Assembly (NCBI GenBank): GCA_002840755.1 | Contig: PHBZ01000025.1 | Coordinates: 1 to 64,000, forward strand | DNA length: 64,000 bases | Direction: 5' to 3' | Origin: Chloroflexi bacterium HGW-Chloroflexi-10 | GTDB taxonomy: Bacteria; Chloroflexota; Anaerolineae; Anaerolineales; Anaerolineaceae | Shown here: piece by piece, positions 8,626 to 18,123 of the stretch | Layout of the letters: every line of letters begins with the position of its first letter | Position numbering within the stretch: the stretch's first letter is position 1 | The notes under the pieces: model-generated | What the model was told of the DNA's origin: nothing | What the model saw: only the letters and a program-made list of their open reading frames with translations | The model's database searches: none | Program-made: the position numbers and the translations under genes

Positions 8626-9216
8626 ATGGAATTAATCATATTTCTTCGAATGCTTCAAAAAAGATGGTGGATCATTTCCATAATCCTGTTTGTAACAATA
8701 GCTGGTACCTTTTTGTTTACGTATTATAAAACCCCAATCTATTCTGCGGCTGCCACATATGTTGTATCTCCCTCTCCTCAAATATTAGATGGAACAGAGT
8801 TTTTGAGCGGTCTTTCTATTCTGGGTGGGCAGCCTACAGTGGCAAGCACCTATGCAACCATAGCCACGAGTGCTGTTGTAAAACAAAACGCCACCGAAGC
8901 ATTAGGGTTAAAAAATGACCAGGCCAGGAACCTAGCCGTCTTCAGTAGAGTGCGAACAAACACCCATATAATCGAGATCACGGTTGAAGGCAATGACCCC
9001 TTCCTTGTTCAGGTTTTTACAAACAAAATTGGTAAAAGTACTATCGATTATGTAAATACACTAAATGGTGTATATAATTTGCAGCTTTTGGATTCTGCCG
9101 TGACTCCGGAACAGCCTATCAGACCAAACATGAAAATCAACCTGATGCTGGGTGCCGCATTGGGATTAGTTCTAGGCATTGGGATAGCATTTTTATCAGA
9201 CTTGAAGGATTATTAG
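8626..9216 (+). CDS. Wzz-like chain-length regulator, no kinase domain
   Basis: 196 residues. A membrane helix at about 16-35 follows the opening MELIIFLRMLQKRWW, which is typical of Wzz/CapA proteins. A periplasmic or extracellular domain follows, then PEQPIRPNMKINLML leading into the second helix (about 170-188) and a short tail SDLKDY. Such proteins control polymer length in Wzy-dependent systems. There is no tyrosine-kinase partner in this window, so regulation by a BY-kinase, if any, comes from elsewhere. AATACGGAGGATAAG supplies the ribosome binding site. Its stop codon touches the start of the flippase gene, so the two are translationally coupled. Confidence 0.85.
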   Translation: MELIIFLRMLQKRWWIISIILFVTIAGTFLFTYYKTPIYSAAATYVVSPSPQILDGTEFLSGLSILGGQPTVASTYATIATSAVVKQNATEALGLKNDQARNLAVFSRVRTNTHIIEITVEGNDPFLVQVFTNKIGKSTIDYVNTLNGVYNLQLLDSAVTPEQPIRPNMKINLMLGAALGLVLGIGIAFLSDLKDY

Positions 9217-10866
9217 GTGCCGGATAACAACCCAATTAATAATCAATCACAAAAAGAAACAAACCTAGCCGGCGACGAAACGAAAACTATTGGTCTGAAT
9301 ATGCAGGACAAACTCACAAACAATTTACAATCTACTGACGATAGAACCTATCAGCAAAACATCCTTATTACTGCCAAAGGAGGCAGTATTTCCTTCGTTG
9401 GCAGAATATTTGAATATAGTGTCCGGTTTATTTTTAGCATTCTGGTAGCTCGAGCTATCGGCTCTGAACTTTATGGTTTGTATACACTGGGGCTCACTAT
9501 CGTCCCTATCCTTTCAATGCTGGCATTATTGGGGCTTCAAACCGGAGTAGTAGCCTATCTTGCCCCAGCTATCCGGGAAAAAGATGATAAACGCATTTGG
9601 GAGATAATTCAGGTATGTGCTGGAATTCCAGCGATATTAAGTCTTCTTTTTGGTGCCGGATTATTTCTGTTTGCAGAAACAGTGGCGGTTCAAGGTTTTC
9701 ATGATCCTCGGCTGATCCCCTTGCTGCAGATTGTTAGTGTGAGTATACCGCTGGATGCAATCAGCTTCATTGCTTACCAAATCATCATCAGTTACAAAAA
9801 ACCCCAATATAGTGTTCTCGCCAATAACATGGTTTTACCTCTCGCAAAGTTGGCCCTCACCATGGGATTTCTGGCTGTGGGTATGGGTGTCTCCGGAATT
9901 ATATTAGCCCATGTAATTGCTTCCTTCATCGGATTGGTTCTGATAATCTACTATGTGAATTCGCTCTTCGCGCTGAACCGCTCCTTTACCCCTTCCAAAC
10001 AGCTTGCAACCCAATTACTGCGTTACTCGCTTCCCGTTCATCTGGGATGGGTATTTAATACAATTCGGGGCACTTTGGAGACTTTAGTGCTGGGCTTTGT
10101 TGGATTGATCAGCGGCGTTGGTGTTTTCGCAGTAGCATCTCGTTTGAGCACCCTGGGCACAATGCTGTTTCTTTCGGTAGGCAATATCTCAACTCCGATC
10201 ATCGCTGAATTTCACAACCGGGGAGAGACAGGAAAATTAAAACGCTTATATCAAACAACAACCAAATGGATATTAATGTTCAACCTACCTCTTTTCCTCA
10301 CTTTTGTCTTTTTTTCAAAACCGCTGCTCTCAATTTTTGGCGGCGATTTCACCAATGGGACAACAGCCCTGATTGTCCTTGCGATTGGTAATCTGGTTTA
10401 TACAGGAACAGGGATTGGGGCCAACATTTTGGATATGACCAATCATACCAAATACAACAGCATCAACTCAATTATTTTAGTTTTTGTAACCATAGCCTCT
10501 GACTTGCTTCTCATTCCGCGTTGGGGTGTAATAGGAGCCGCTGCCGCTGCTTCATTTTCTACCGTTATCGTGAATGTGGTCTGCATGGTAGAAGTTTATG
10601 CGCTGCTAAAAATTCATCCCTACGGACGAGAAATCTTCAAACCGCTATTCGCCTTTGCCATCACAGCAATATTGTTCTATTTTCTTAATCCATATCTGGC
10701 TCTACCCTCCATTCTGTATCTGCTGGTTGGAGGTGCTATCTTATGGAGTATCTATATTCTGATTTTAACCCGCCTGGGTTTTTCTGAGGAAGACCTGCTC
10801 ATCCTCACCAAGCTCCAATCTCGCCTTAAGTCCATGAACCCTTTTCGCCGACCTGTCGTGCAATAA
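9217..10866 (+). CDS. Wzx-type lipid-linked oligosaccharide flippase
   Basis: 549 residues with about 14 membrane helices, polysaccharide biosynthesis protein family of the MOP superfamily. It would turn the undecaprenyl-linked repeat unit to the outer face. The start is GTG directly after the preceding TAG, with AAGGAT 7 bp upstream; the first 45 residues are polar and unusual, and ATG 9301 is an alternative. Recognisable parts are GSISFVGRIFEYSVRFIFS at the first helix, the helix pair near VGMGVSGIILAHVIASF, and RWGVIGAAAAASFSTVIVNV late in the protein. Confidence 0.88.
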   Translation: MPDNNPINNQSQKETNLAGDETKTIGLNMQDKLTNNLQSTDDRTYQQNILITAKGGSISFVGRIFEYSVRFIFSILVARAIGSELYGLYTLGLTIVPILSMLALLGLQTGVVAYLAPAIREKDDKRIWEIIQVCAGIPAILSLLFGAGLFLFAETVAVQGFHDPRLIPLLQIVSVSIPLDAISFIAYQIIISYKKPQYSVLANNMVLPLAKLALTMGFLAVGMGVSGIILAHVIASFIGLVLIIYYVNSLFALNRSFTPSKQLATQLLRYSLPVHLGWVFNTIRGTLETLVLGFVGLISGVGVFAVASRLSTLGTMLFLSVGNISTPIIAEFHNRGETGKLKRLYQTTTKWILMFNLPLFLTFVFFSKPLLSIFGGDFTNGTTALIVLAIGNLVYTGTGIGANILDMTNHTKYNSINSIILVFVTIASDLLLIPRWGVIGAAAAASFSTVIVNVVCMVEVYALLKIHPYGREIFKPLFAFAITAILFYFLNPYLALPSILYLLVGGAILWSIYILILTRLGFSEEDLLILTKLQSRLKSMNPFRRPVVQ

Positions 10867-10911
10867 ATAAAAACCTGACTTCAACCTTCATCATTTAGTA
10901 GGAAGCGCATA

Positions 10912-12387
10912 TTGATCGAAAACAGTAAACAAATCCATGATAATACTGCCATCCATTCCAAACATGACGTGGACAGCCGGCTCTCTTTAGCACTGTTGGT
11001 CTTTATTGGAATTCTGATTAGTTTGCTGGCGTCTTATCATATCTCTGAGGGCAATTGGTTTATTGTCGGGGTAACCGTTGCACTGGTCTCTGCGATTGTA
11101 TTACTATTCGCACAGCCGTTTTTGGGTGTAATCGCGTGGCTGGTGATCATGCCATTTGTCTCAGCATTACCAAGATCAGACCTGGTATACTGGGCGATTT
11201 ACCGCATTTTACCGCCATTTCTTTTATTCCTAGCAGTGTTTTCCCGAATGGTCAAAGACCGTCAGTATCCAACTGCACGGCTGGGACCACCCGAACTAAC
11301 AATGATTATCCTGGTGATGTATATTCCCGCCTCCATTATCTTAACCCAGGCTTCTCCAAGCCTGGCCATCATTCGCTTCGGGGATCGGGTAATCCTGCCT
11401 TTTTGCATGTATTTGGTTATGCGACTTTTAGCTCCACGGGAAAAAGAATTCACCCAATTGGTATGGGCTGCTCTTTTTATTGCATTAAGCCAGTCGATCG
11501 TTGGTTTTTTATCATGGTACGCACCGCATGTTTTACCCAAAATCTGGCATTATTTAAACGGAATAAGAACGACGGGCACTGTAAAAGACCCTGACCTTTA
11601 CGCCTTATTGCTTGTTTTCAGCGCCGTTCTTTTGATCCATGCTGCGGTGAATAAAAAGTCGATTTTGACCCGTTTGTTTTTTTACCTGGTATCAGGTATT
11701 TGTGCACTCTTCGCATTTCTATCTTTAGAGCGCGCCGCATGGCTAGGTGGTTTATTTGTAACCATCGGTCTGGTTTTTCTGTTTCCGAAGACCATGCTTC
11801 GACTGTTATTTTTTGGCGTAATCGTTGCGATAATATTGAGCGCCGGAATATTGTCTACCCATGTATCTTTATCGATTGAGCGTTTTAGCGAATCGAATCC
11901 AGTTTACGACCGGCTTGTAGTATTTGATGCAATGTCACAAATGTTTGCAGAGAAACCAATGTCTGGTTGGGGATACGAAACCCTGGATGGGGATATCCAA
12001 CAGTATTATCGCCGTGTGGGAGAGGCTTCAATCTCAACCCGGTTGGTTACTTCACATAATACTTACATGACGATTCTGACTGAACTTGGATTGCTTGGGT
12101 TCATTTTATATATCTTTCCAGTTATCTGGTGGTTTATATTATCGGGCCGAGTCTGGCGGCGTATACCGAAAAGTGGATATTGGAGCCGGCCTTTATTGGG
12201 TTCCTTATGGTTAATCATGGGTTTTAATTTTACGATCTGTAATTTCTTCGACATGCGCTGGTTTGGAATTGGATTGATCCTGTGGTGGATGGTACTCGGA
12301 CTGATTGCAAATATGGTCTATCCATACTTAAAAAACCGTGAATTGATGCCCGTATTTCAACCTGCATTGGAAATTCGCCATGAGTAA
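10912..12387 (+). CDS. O-antigen ligase / Wzy-type polymerase family membrane protein
   Basis: 491 residues with about 12 membrane helices. The TTG start has TAGGAAG about 9 bp upstream. The Wzy_C signature region is present: LERAAWLGGLFVTIGLVF, then the long extracellular loop with GWGYETLDGD and TSHNTYMTILTELGLLG. In a cluster with Wzx and Wzz the simplest reading is the polymerase that joins repeat units; the same fold also includes ligases, and sequence alone cannot separate the two. The gene overlaps the next glycosyltransferase by 8 bp. Confidence 0.82.
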   Translation: MIENSKQIHDNTAIHSKHDVDSRLSLALLVFIGILISLLASYHISEGNWFIVGVTVALVSAIVLLFAQPFLGVIAWLVIMPFVSALPRSDLVYWAIYRILPPFLLFLAVFSRMVKDRQYPTARLGPPELTMIILVMYIPASIILTQASPSLAIIRFGDRVILPFCMYLVMRLLAPREKEFTQLVWAALFIALSQSIVGFLSWYAPHVLPKIWHYLNGIRTTGTVKDPDLYALLLVFSAVLLIHAAVNKKSILTRLFFYLVSGICALFAFLSLERAAWLGGLFVTIGLVFLFPKTMLRLLFFGVIVAIILSAGILSTHVSLSIERFSESNPVYDRLVVFDAMSQMFAEKPMSGWGYETLDGDIQQYYRRVGEASISTRLVTSHNTYMTILTELGLLGFILYIFPVIWWFILSGRVWRRIPKSGYWSRPLLGSLWLIMGFNFTICNFFDMRWFGIGLILWWMVLGLIANMVYPYLKNRELMPVFQPALEIRHE

Positions 12388-13561
12388 GAAAATTGGTGTT
12401 GTGATGTTGGGTGCCTATCCAATGGATGCTACCCGAATCAATGGAGGTGTGCAAGCCGCTTTTGCTTACCTGGTGAAAGGACTGGCGCAAACTGACAACC
12501 TTGATTTGCATGTTCTTACCCTCACCCCTTCCAATTACAATGGACCAGATCGGGTCGAGCAGGCAAACCTGACAATACACTTACTCCCCTCCTATCCTCG
12601 TTTTGAACGGCTGCGAAACTACCGTACTTACCAGAGCGTCATTAACAAAAAATTGGCACAACTTCGCCCTGACCTCATTCATGCTCAGGATGCCGGAGCA
12701 GATGCCTTCGTCGCCCTAAGATCTGGTATACCAACCGTCATTACAGTGCATGGCATACGTTGGGAGGATGGAAAACACTACAGTTCGTGGATCAAGCGAG
12801 TGCGGATGTATTACGACAGTCTCATAACAGAGCGCTATACGGTACGTCATGCGCAGAACATGATTGCTATCAGCCCTTATGTAACCCGTTACTTCAAAGA
12901 TTTACTCAGACCGGATATCCAGGTTTATTATGTACCAAACGCCATCGATGAACGATTTTTCAATCACGAAAAAGGTTCAAATAAGCAGATCGTATTATTT
13001 GCTGGACGTGTTCTCCCTCGTAAACGCGTCTTTGATTTGGTGCAAGCCTTTTCTCTGGTACTCATCCAGGTTCCATCCGCCCGCTTACACATTGCAGGTG
13101 AGATCAGCACAGAGCCAACCTACGTCGAATCGATCCGCAAGTTGGTAAAAGAAACACACATAGAAAAGCAGGTAAGTTTTTTAGGCGCTTTATCAGAAGA
13201 AGCAATTTTCCAAGAATTTGCCAACTGCAGCATGCTGGTACTCCCCTCTTCGCAAGAGACAGCACCAATGGTGATAGCGCAGGCAATGGCTGCCGGAAAA
13301 CCGGTTGTTGCTACCCGGGTAGGCGGCGTTGCAGAAATGGTCGGTGAGGATAGTGGACGAGGAATTCTGGTGAATGTTGGCAGCATAGATGGTTTGGCAA
13401 CAGCAATGACTCATCTACTGCTACGTCCGGACCTGCAAGAAAAGATGGGGCAAACTGGCAAGGCATATGCTGAGGAAAATTACCACATTGAACGTGTCGC
13501 TCAGAATACAAATAATATTTATCATCAAATCGTATTTAAGGAACACAAAGGTAATGTCTAA
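12380..13561 (+). CDS. Glycosyltransferase family 4 (GT-B fold)
   Basis: 393 residues. The N-terminal domain begins KKIGVVMLGAYPMDATRING and has the donor-free Rossmann half with DLIHAQDAGADAF. The C-terminal GT1/GT4 half begins VLFAGRVLPRKRVFDLVQAF. The usual E-x7-E pair reads ETAPMVIAQAMAAGKPVVAT, so the second glutamate is a glutamine, which may alter but need not abolish donor binding. It would add one sugar to the lipid-linked repeat unit in the cytoplasm. It overlaps the genes on both sides by 8 bp. Confidence 0.85.
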   Translation: MSKKIGVVMLGAYPMDATRINGGVQAAFAYLVKGLAQTDNLDLHVLTLTPSNYNGPDRVEQANLTIHLLPSYPRFERLRNYRTYQSVINKKLAQLRPDLIHAQDAGADAFVALRSGIPTVITVHGIRWEDGKHYSSWIKRVRMYYDSLITERYTVRHAQNMIAISPYVTRYFKDLLRPDIQVYYVPNAIDERFFNHEKGSNKQIVLFAGRVLPRKRVFDLVQAFSLVLIQVPSARLHIAGEISTEPTYVESIRKLVKETHIEKQVSFLGALSEEAIFQEFANCSMLVLPSSQETAPMVIAQAMAAGKPVVATRVGGVAEMVGEDSGRGILVNVGSIDGLATAMTHLLLRPDLQEKMGQTGKAYAEENYHIERVAQNTNNIYHQIVFKEHKGNV

Positions 13562-14840
13562 TCCACTCTTAATCGCTGCGAAAGGTAAGGGGTTTCTGCC
13601 CATGCTGGCGCGTAGCCGGATGATTGTCAATCGCTATGGGCTTACTGCTGGAAAAATGGATGCTGCATTAACTGCATTAATGGAACCATTAACCCATTAT
13701 TCCTGTTCTGCTACTATTCCAGTTACCGCATCTGCTCTGGCATCCAACCCCGGCGCAATAAAAAAGAATTCCCTCAAAGGTTTGGAATTTGCTGTCCACG
13801 GACTGTATCATGTGGATTATTCACAGCTCAATCTGGAACAGCAACTCAAACATATACGAGAAGCCCGAGGAATCTTTCACCAGTTAGACATCCCGGTAGC
13901 AGGCTTTCGCTGCCCATACCTACGCTGGAATAAGGATACATTAATCGCCCTGGAAGAAACTGGTTTTGACTACGACAGCAGCCAGGCTCTGTCTATGGAT
14001 GTTGTGGATGAATTTTCGACGGAAACATACCATCGGGTGCTTGATTTCTATCGGGCACAATCTGCGAATGATTACCCGGCCCTGCCGAGTTGGTCTGACA
14101 ATTTAATCCGCATTCCCTACTGTTTACCAGATGATGAAGCTCTCATTGATCGTCTTCATATAACTGATACTGGCATCATGGCGCATATATGGTTGGCAAT
14201 GCTGGATCATGTTTATCAATCAGGCGAATTATTTACCCTGGGATTACATCCCGAGCGCGCCTCAGCCTGCCAGGCAGCCCTGCATGCGGTTTTGGCCAAG
14301 GCGCGCTCGCTTTCTCCAAGCGTGTGGATTGCACGTCTGGATGAAATTGCTGCCTGGTTTCGTTCCCTCGGACAGACTACCTGCAAAATAGAAAATGAAG
14401 GTGGTTCTCTTTATTATGTACAAATTATTGGACCCAAACGAGCAACCGTTCTGGTTCGGTCATCCGAAATAATAGCACCTACCCAACCCTGGGATATAGA
14501 TTACAAAGCAGTCTGTACCAATGAATTTTTTCTACGCAGTGACAAACGGCCACTGGTTGGGCTCACTCCATCCTCCTCCATTTCCTTGCAACGGTTCTTG
14601 CGCTGCCAAGGTTATCTGGTTGAATTGAGCGCCGATTCTGAAGATTATTCCGTGTATCTGGACAGGGATACTTTTAGCCGCGAGGATGAACGGCCCTTAT
14701 TGGCTGAGCTGAAACAAGATCATAGACCGTTGGTACGTCTTTCCCGCTGGCCAGACGCTGCACGCTGCGGGTTAGCCATCACCGGAGATGTCGACGCCTT
14801 TACAATCTGGGATTATGGAAAGCGAATTTTCATCCGCTAA
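13554..14840 (+). CDS. Polysaccharide deacetylase-like (NodB-fold) protein
   Basis: 428 residues from ATG 13554, which overlaps the preceding stop by 8 bp. The frame is open further upstream to 13467, but that part is antisense-like and lacks family resemblance. The N-terminal half resembles polysaccharide deacetylases: AVHGLYHVDYS (His-containing metal motif), AGFRCPYLRWNKDTL and GFDYDSSQA. The last residues LAITGDVDAFTIWDYGKR again look like the first strand of a NodB domain, as if a second domain began and stopped, or as a swapped strand. It may remove N-acetyl groups from the polymer or its precursor. Confidence 0.7.
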   Translation: MSNPLLIAAKGKGFLPMLARSRMIVNRYGLTAGKMDAALTALMEPLTHYSCSATIPVTASALASNPGAIKKNSLKGLEFAVHGLYHVDYSQLNLEQQLKHIREARGIFHQLDIPVAGFRCPYLRWNKDTLIALEETGFDYDSSQALSMDVVDEFSTETYHRVLDFYRAQSANDYPALPSWSDNLIRIPYCLPDDEALIDRLHITDTGIMAHIWLAMLDHVYQSGELFTLGLHPERASACQAALHAVLAKARSLSPSVWIARLDEIAAWFRSLGQTTCKIENEGGSLYYVQIIGPKRATVLVRSSEIIAPTQPWDIDYKAVCTNEFFLRSDKRPLVGLTPSSSISLQRFLRCQGYLVELSADSEDYSVYLDRDTFSREDERPLLAELKQDHRPLVRLSRWPDAARCGLAITGDVDAFTIWDYGKRIFIR

Positions 14841-14925
14841 TAGATATTTGTAACTGAAAAAAAAATTTATTTCACCGTTTACGTGTCTCTGATTTGTTGA
14901 AACAAATTATGAAGAAAGGATAATA

Positions 14926-16782
14926 ATGGCTGGTTTTGCGATCCTGGTCGAACCAGGTACCTCACCTCAAACACTCGAAGCCGATTTCCAGAACCTGATG
15001 GACTTAACCGGCCAATATAAGCAATTAAAAACACCTAGTCTCACAATCTCTGGAAAAGATTGTTTAGCCGCCAAACTCGATTCAACCGCTACAATTCATC
15101 CAGGGGTTATTCATGATAATCAATCCGGGTCATGGCTGCTGGCAGCTGGTACAGTTGTCGCTTTAACAGGTAATAACGAACCCAATTCACTTCTCCGGGA
15201 TCTGCTCCAAGATTACCTCAAAATCGGCAGCAAAGCATTAGATCGTTATGATGGTCACTTTGCGCTGGTCATCTATGATCGCCCTAATGACCTCCTTTCC
15301 ATTATTTCTGACCCGATGGGCTTTTTTTCCATCTTCTATAGCAAACAAGGAAATAAAACATTTATCTCTACTTCAGCGCTTGCTATTGCTAAGCTGATTA
15401 AGTCAGAACCAGATGTCCTGACCATAGAAAGTTTCTTAAGAAGTGGCATGGTTCATGGCGAACTGACTTTCTGGCAAGATGTGAAACGCCTCCTACCTGC
15501 GACAATTTATACAATTAGCGACAATAAATTGGTTGTTTCTGAGTACTGGGCTCCAAACTATGATGAAAACATAACAAAATTGAACCTGGATGAAGCTATG
15601 ATATGCGCAGATGAAATGATTAAGGATATGATGGCTCGCATATTAAGCCGTGAAGGGAAAGTTTTGGCTGATTTAACAGGGGGTTTTGATTCTCGGGTCA
15701 CTTCAATGTATATTGAAAAAGTGGGTAATCCTTTCGTCACCTATTCTGTCGGTTCTGAAAATCATCCAGATGTATTGATACCCAGGCTCATCAGCAAGGC
15801 TACGGGCTGGGAATACCAATATATGCCCTTACCGGATAATTGGTCCGAAATTCAATTCGATTGGCTACAAACCGCACTCAATAAAGGTGATGCGCGACTG
15901 AGTGTAGCCTCATTAGCAGGCGTTTTATATGGACATCAGAAACGATCCTCGATTTGTAAAACAAATGTAACTGGATTGGGCGTAGATGAATGGCGAGAAA
16001 TTGCCTATCTTAATTCCTTTTTATTCAACTGGGGAAAGGATTATGCTTTTGACCGTCTTATAGATGCAGGTATCCTCGGTTCTCTCCCGGCTTCCACTAT
16101 GCGCACAAATCGAGAGACTCTCATCCGTGAAGGATGGAAATCTTATTTATCAAAGCAAATAACTAATTATTCAGAATTTCCTAATTACATTAAAAGCCAT
16201 ATTATGTTTATCCGGTACCGATATCCATCTCATGGTGGCGCTTATCTTTCAGCCGCGTCCGGAATTCTACGTTCAATCAGCCCATTCTGTTTTAAATTAC
16301 CGGTTAACTTCGCTCTCTCTTTACCCCATCAATGGCGCTTTTTCTACCAACATACATTTATTCGTTCTTTACTGGAAAGGGAGAATCCCAAATTAGCGAA
16401 TATAGAAACGGCCAATGGTGGACCTGCTGTACCTATGAAAATCAGAAATCTACATCGATTTTGGCCTCTTTGGAGTTCATTACTTGATAAAAATATCAAC
16501 CGGGTATCACAAAAAGTACTCCATAAATCAACTCATATTAACCAAAAACCCCAAGTTAATGAATATCCCTTAAAACCCTGGCGAATAGCATTTGTCAAGC
16601 AAGCCAACGCCGATGGATTTTTTACTGCTTCCAAAATGAATAGCGGTAATCTCTACGAGGCTGAATCATTGCGATCTTTAGTAAACGAGGTAGAAACAGG
16701 TCAGACCGAACAATGGTCTTTCCTGGAACGGGTAATGACAGTTGAAATGGCCATGCGTACGGTTGGCTCAAGTATTGCCTGA
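14926..16782 (+). CDS. Asparagine synthase-like amidotransferase lacking the glutaminase cysteine
   Basis: 618 residues. The N-terminal region has the class II glutamine amidotransferase fold (RYDGHFALVIYDRPNDLL, then SDPMGFFSIFYSKQ), but residue 2 is alanine (MAGFAIL), so the nucleophilic Cys is gone. The C-terminal synthetase domain keeps the ATP-pyrophosphatase loop as LADLTGGFDSRVTS and binding residues further on (VTGLGVDEWREIAY). It should activate a carboxylate with ATP and attach an amine not taken from glutamine. Relatives in polysaccharide loci (WbpS type) amidate uronic acids. With the WbpB/E/D genes downstream, an amino-uronic acid is a sensible acceptor; this is inference. Confidence 0.78.
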   Translation: MAGFAILVEPGTSPQTLEADFQNLMDLTGQYKQLKTPSLTISGKDCLAAKLDSTATIHPGVIHDNQSGSWLLAAGTVVALTGNNEPNSLLRDLLQDYLKIGSKALDRYDGHFALVIYDRPNDLLSIISDPMGFFSIFYSKQGNKTFISTSALAIAKLIKSEPDVLTIESFLRSGMVHGELTFWQDVKRLLPATIYTISDNKLVVSEYWAPNYDENITKLNLDEAMICADEMIKDMMARILSREGKVLADLTGGFDSRVTSMYIEKVGNPFVTYSVGSENHPDVLIPRLISKATGWEYQYMPLPDNWSEIQFDWLQTALNKGDARLSVASLAGVLYGHQKRSSICKTNVTGLGVDEWREIAYLNSFLFNWGKDYAFDRLIDAGILGSLPASTMRTNRETLIREGWKSYLSKQITNYSEFPNYIKSHIMFIRYRYPSHGGAYLSAASGILRSISPFCFKLPVNFALSLPHQWRFFYQHTFIRSLLERENPKLANIETANGGPAVPMKIRNLHRFWPLWSSLLDKNINRVSQKVLHKSTHINQKPQVNEYPLKPWRIAFVKQANADGFFTASKMNSGNLYEAESLRSLVNEVETGQTEQWSFLERVMTVEMAMRTVGSSIA

Positions 16783-16800
16783 AAGATTCTTACTTAAATC

Positions 16801-18123
16801 ATGAAAACAGTAAACCATCAAGAATTAAACAAAATCAAATTGGTATATCTCATTGGTACCTATCCCGAGTTAACCAACACCTTCATCGACCGGGAAATTA
16901 CAACCCTCAGACAACTGGGAGGTTTCCAGATCCGGATTGTTTCCCTCAGATCACCTCACACAATCGATTCATATTCTCCGGAACAAAAAGCACTACACCA
17001 GGAAACACTTTACTTGATTCCTGAGCGCTGGTCGCGCTTTAACTATTTAAAGTTTATTCTGGCGAATCTATACTTTCTTCTTTTCAAACCTCAGCCTTAT
17101 TTCCACACACTTTTCGAATTACTAACACATTCTAAGGAAGGGATGAAAGGCTGGATGAGGACTATTTTGCACTTTTGGCAAGGAGTTTACACGTCTTTCC
17201 TCTTACGTCACACAGATTTCGATCATTTACATGTCCATTTTATGGACCGTGCGGTTTTGGTCGCCTTGGTGGTTAGCCGTTTTCTTGGGAAATCCTATTC
17301 CTTTACAGCACATGCAGCAGACATTTATACCGGAGCAACCCTGGTACGTGAGAAAATCGAGAATGCAAGCTTCATGGTCACCGTTTCGCATTACAACAAG
17401 CAGCACTTGCAGGCAGCCTATCCCGGGATTCAGGCAGATAAGATCCATCTTTTGCATCCATGGGTTGACGTTTCACATTTCAGACCCAACGGCAATCATC
17501 CACCTCATGGCAGCTTCCACATCCTTTCTGTTGGGCGCCTGGTTGAAAAGAAAGGACATTTGGACTTAATCGATGCCGTTAATTTTTTGCGTGAAAAGGG
17601 AGTGGATGCCGAATGCCAAATAGTGGGAGAAGGTCCCCTTTATACAAAATTAAAAGAACGCATCACTGAGCACGGTTTGCAGGATCACGCGCGTCTACTG
17701 GGTGGATTGCCTCAGGGCAATGTTCTGCAACTACTCAAAGAATGGGCCGATGTATTCGCACTAGCGTGCGTCATCTCCGAAAATGGGGATCGGGACGGCA
17801 TACCTGTATCGTTGGCGGAAGCTATGGCAATGAAACTTCCCGTTGTTTCAACGGATATCGTCGGTATTCGCGAGCTGGTGCAGCCTGGATCAGGATTCCT
17901 TGTTCCACCACATGACCCGGCTGCCTTAGCAGAAGCCCTTTATACAATAGCCAGTCAGGATCACGCCAGCACAACCAGAATGGGATATAAAGGTCGAGAA
18001 GTTGTGGAAAACGAATTCAACCTGCTTAAAGGTACTCAAGCACTTGCCGAACTATTCCACCAGACAGTTAGAAAAGGTGTTGTTAAGAATGACATGAAAG
18101 AGGTAAGTCATGTTATCAATTGA
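16801..18123 (+). CDS. Glycosyltransferase family 4 (WcaL/colanic-acid-like)
   Basis: 440 residues. It begins with IKLVYLIGTYPELTNTFIDR, the characteristic opening of WcaL/AmsK-like transferases. HLHVHFMDRA and FTAHAADIYTGATLVREKIE follow in the N-terminal half. The donor half has SVGRLVEKKGHLDLIDAV, AECQIVGEGPL and NGDRDGIPVSLAEAMAMKLP, where D-x7-E replaces the classical E-x7-E as is usual in this subgroup. It starts 18 bp after the amidotransferase and overlaps the next gene by 14 bp. Confidence 0.88.
   Translation: MKTVNHQELNKIKLVYLIGTYPELTNTFIDREITTLRQLGGFQIRIVSLRSPHTIDSYSPEQKALHQETLYLIPERWSRFNYLKFILANLYFLLFKPQPYFHTLFELLTHSKEGMKGWMRTILHFWQGVYTSFLLRHTDFDHLHVHFMDRAVLVALVVSRFLGKSYSFTAHAADIYTGATLVREKIENASFMVTVSHYNKQHLQAAYPGIQADKIHLLHPWVDVSHFRPNGNHPPHGSFHILSVGRLVEKKGHLDLIDAVNFLREKGVDAECQIVGEGPLYTKLKERITEHGLQDHARLLGGLPQGNVLQLLKEWADVFALACVISENGDRDGIPVSLAEAMAMKLPVVSTDIVGIRELVQPGSGFLVPPHDPAALAEALYTIASQDHASTTRMGYKGREVVENEFNLLKGTQALAELFHQTVRKGVVKNDMKEVSHVIN

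Noticed and set aside
13467-13553. Upstream extension of the deacetylase-like protein
   Set aside because: Those codons overlap the end of the glycosyltransferase gene; the ATG at 13554 gives the usual 8 bp overlap and a family-like N terminus.
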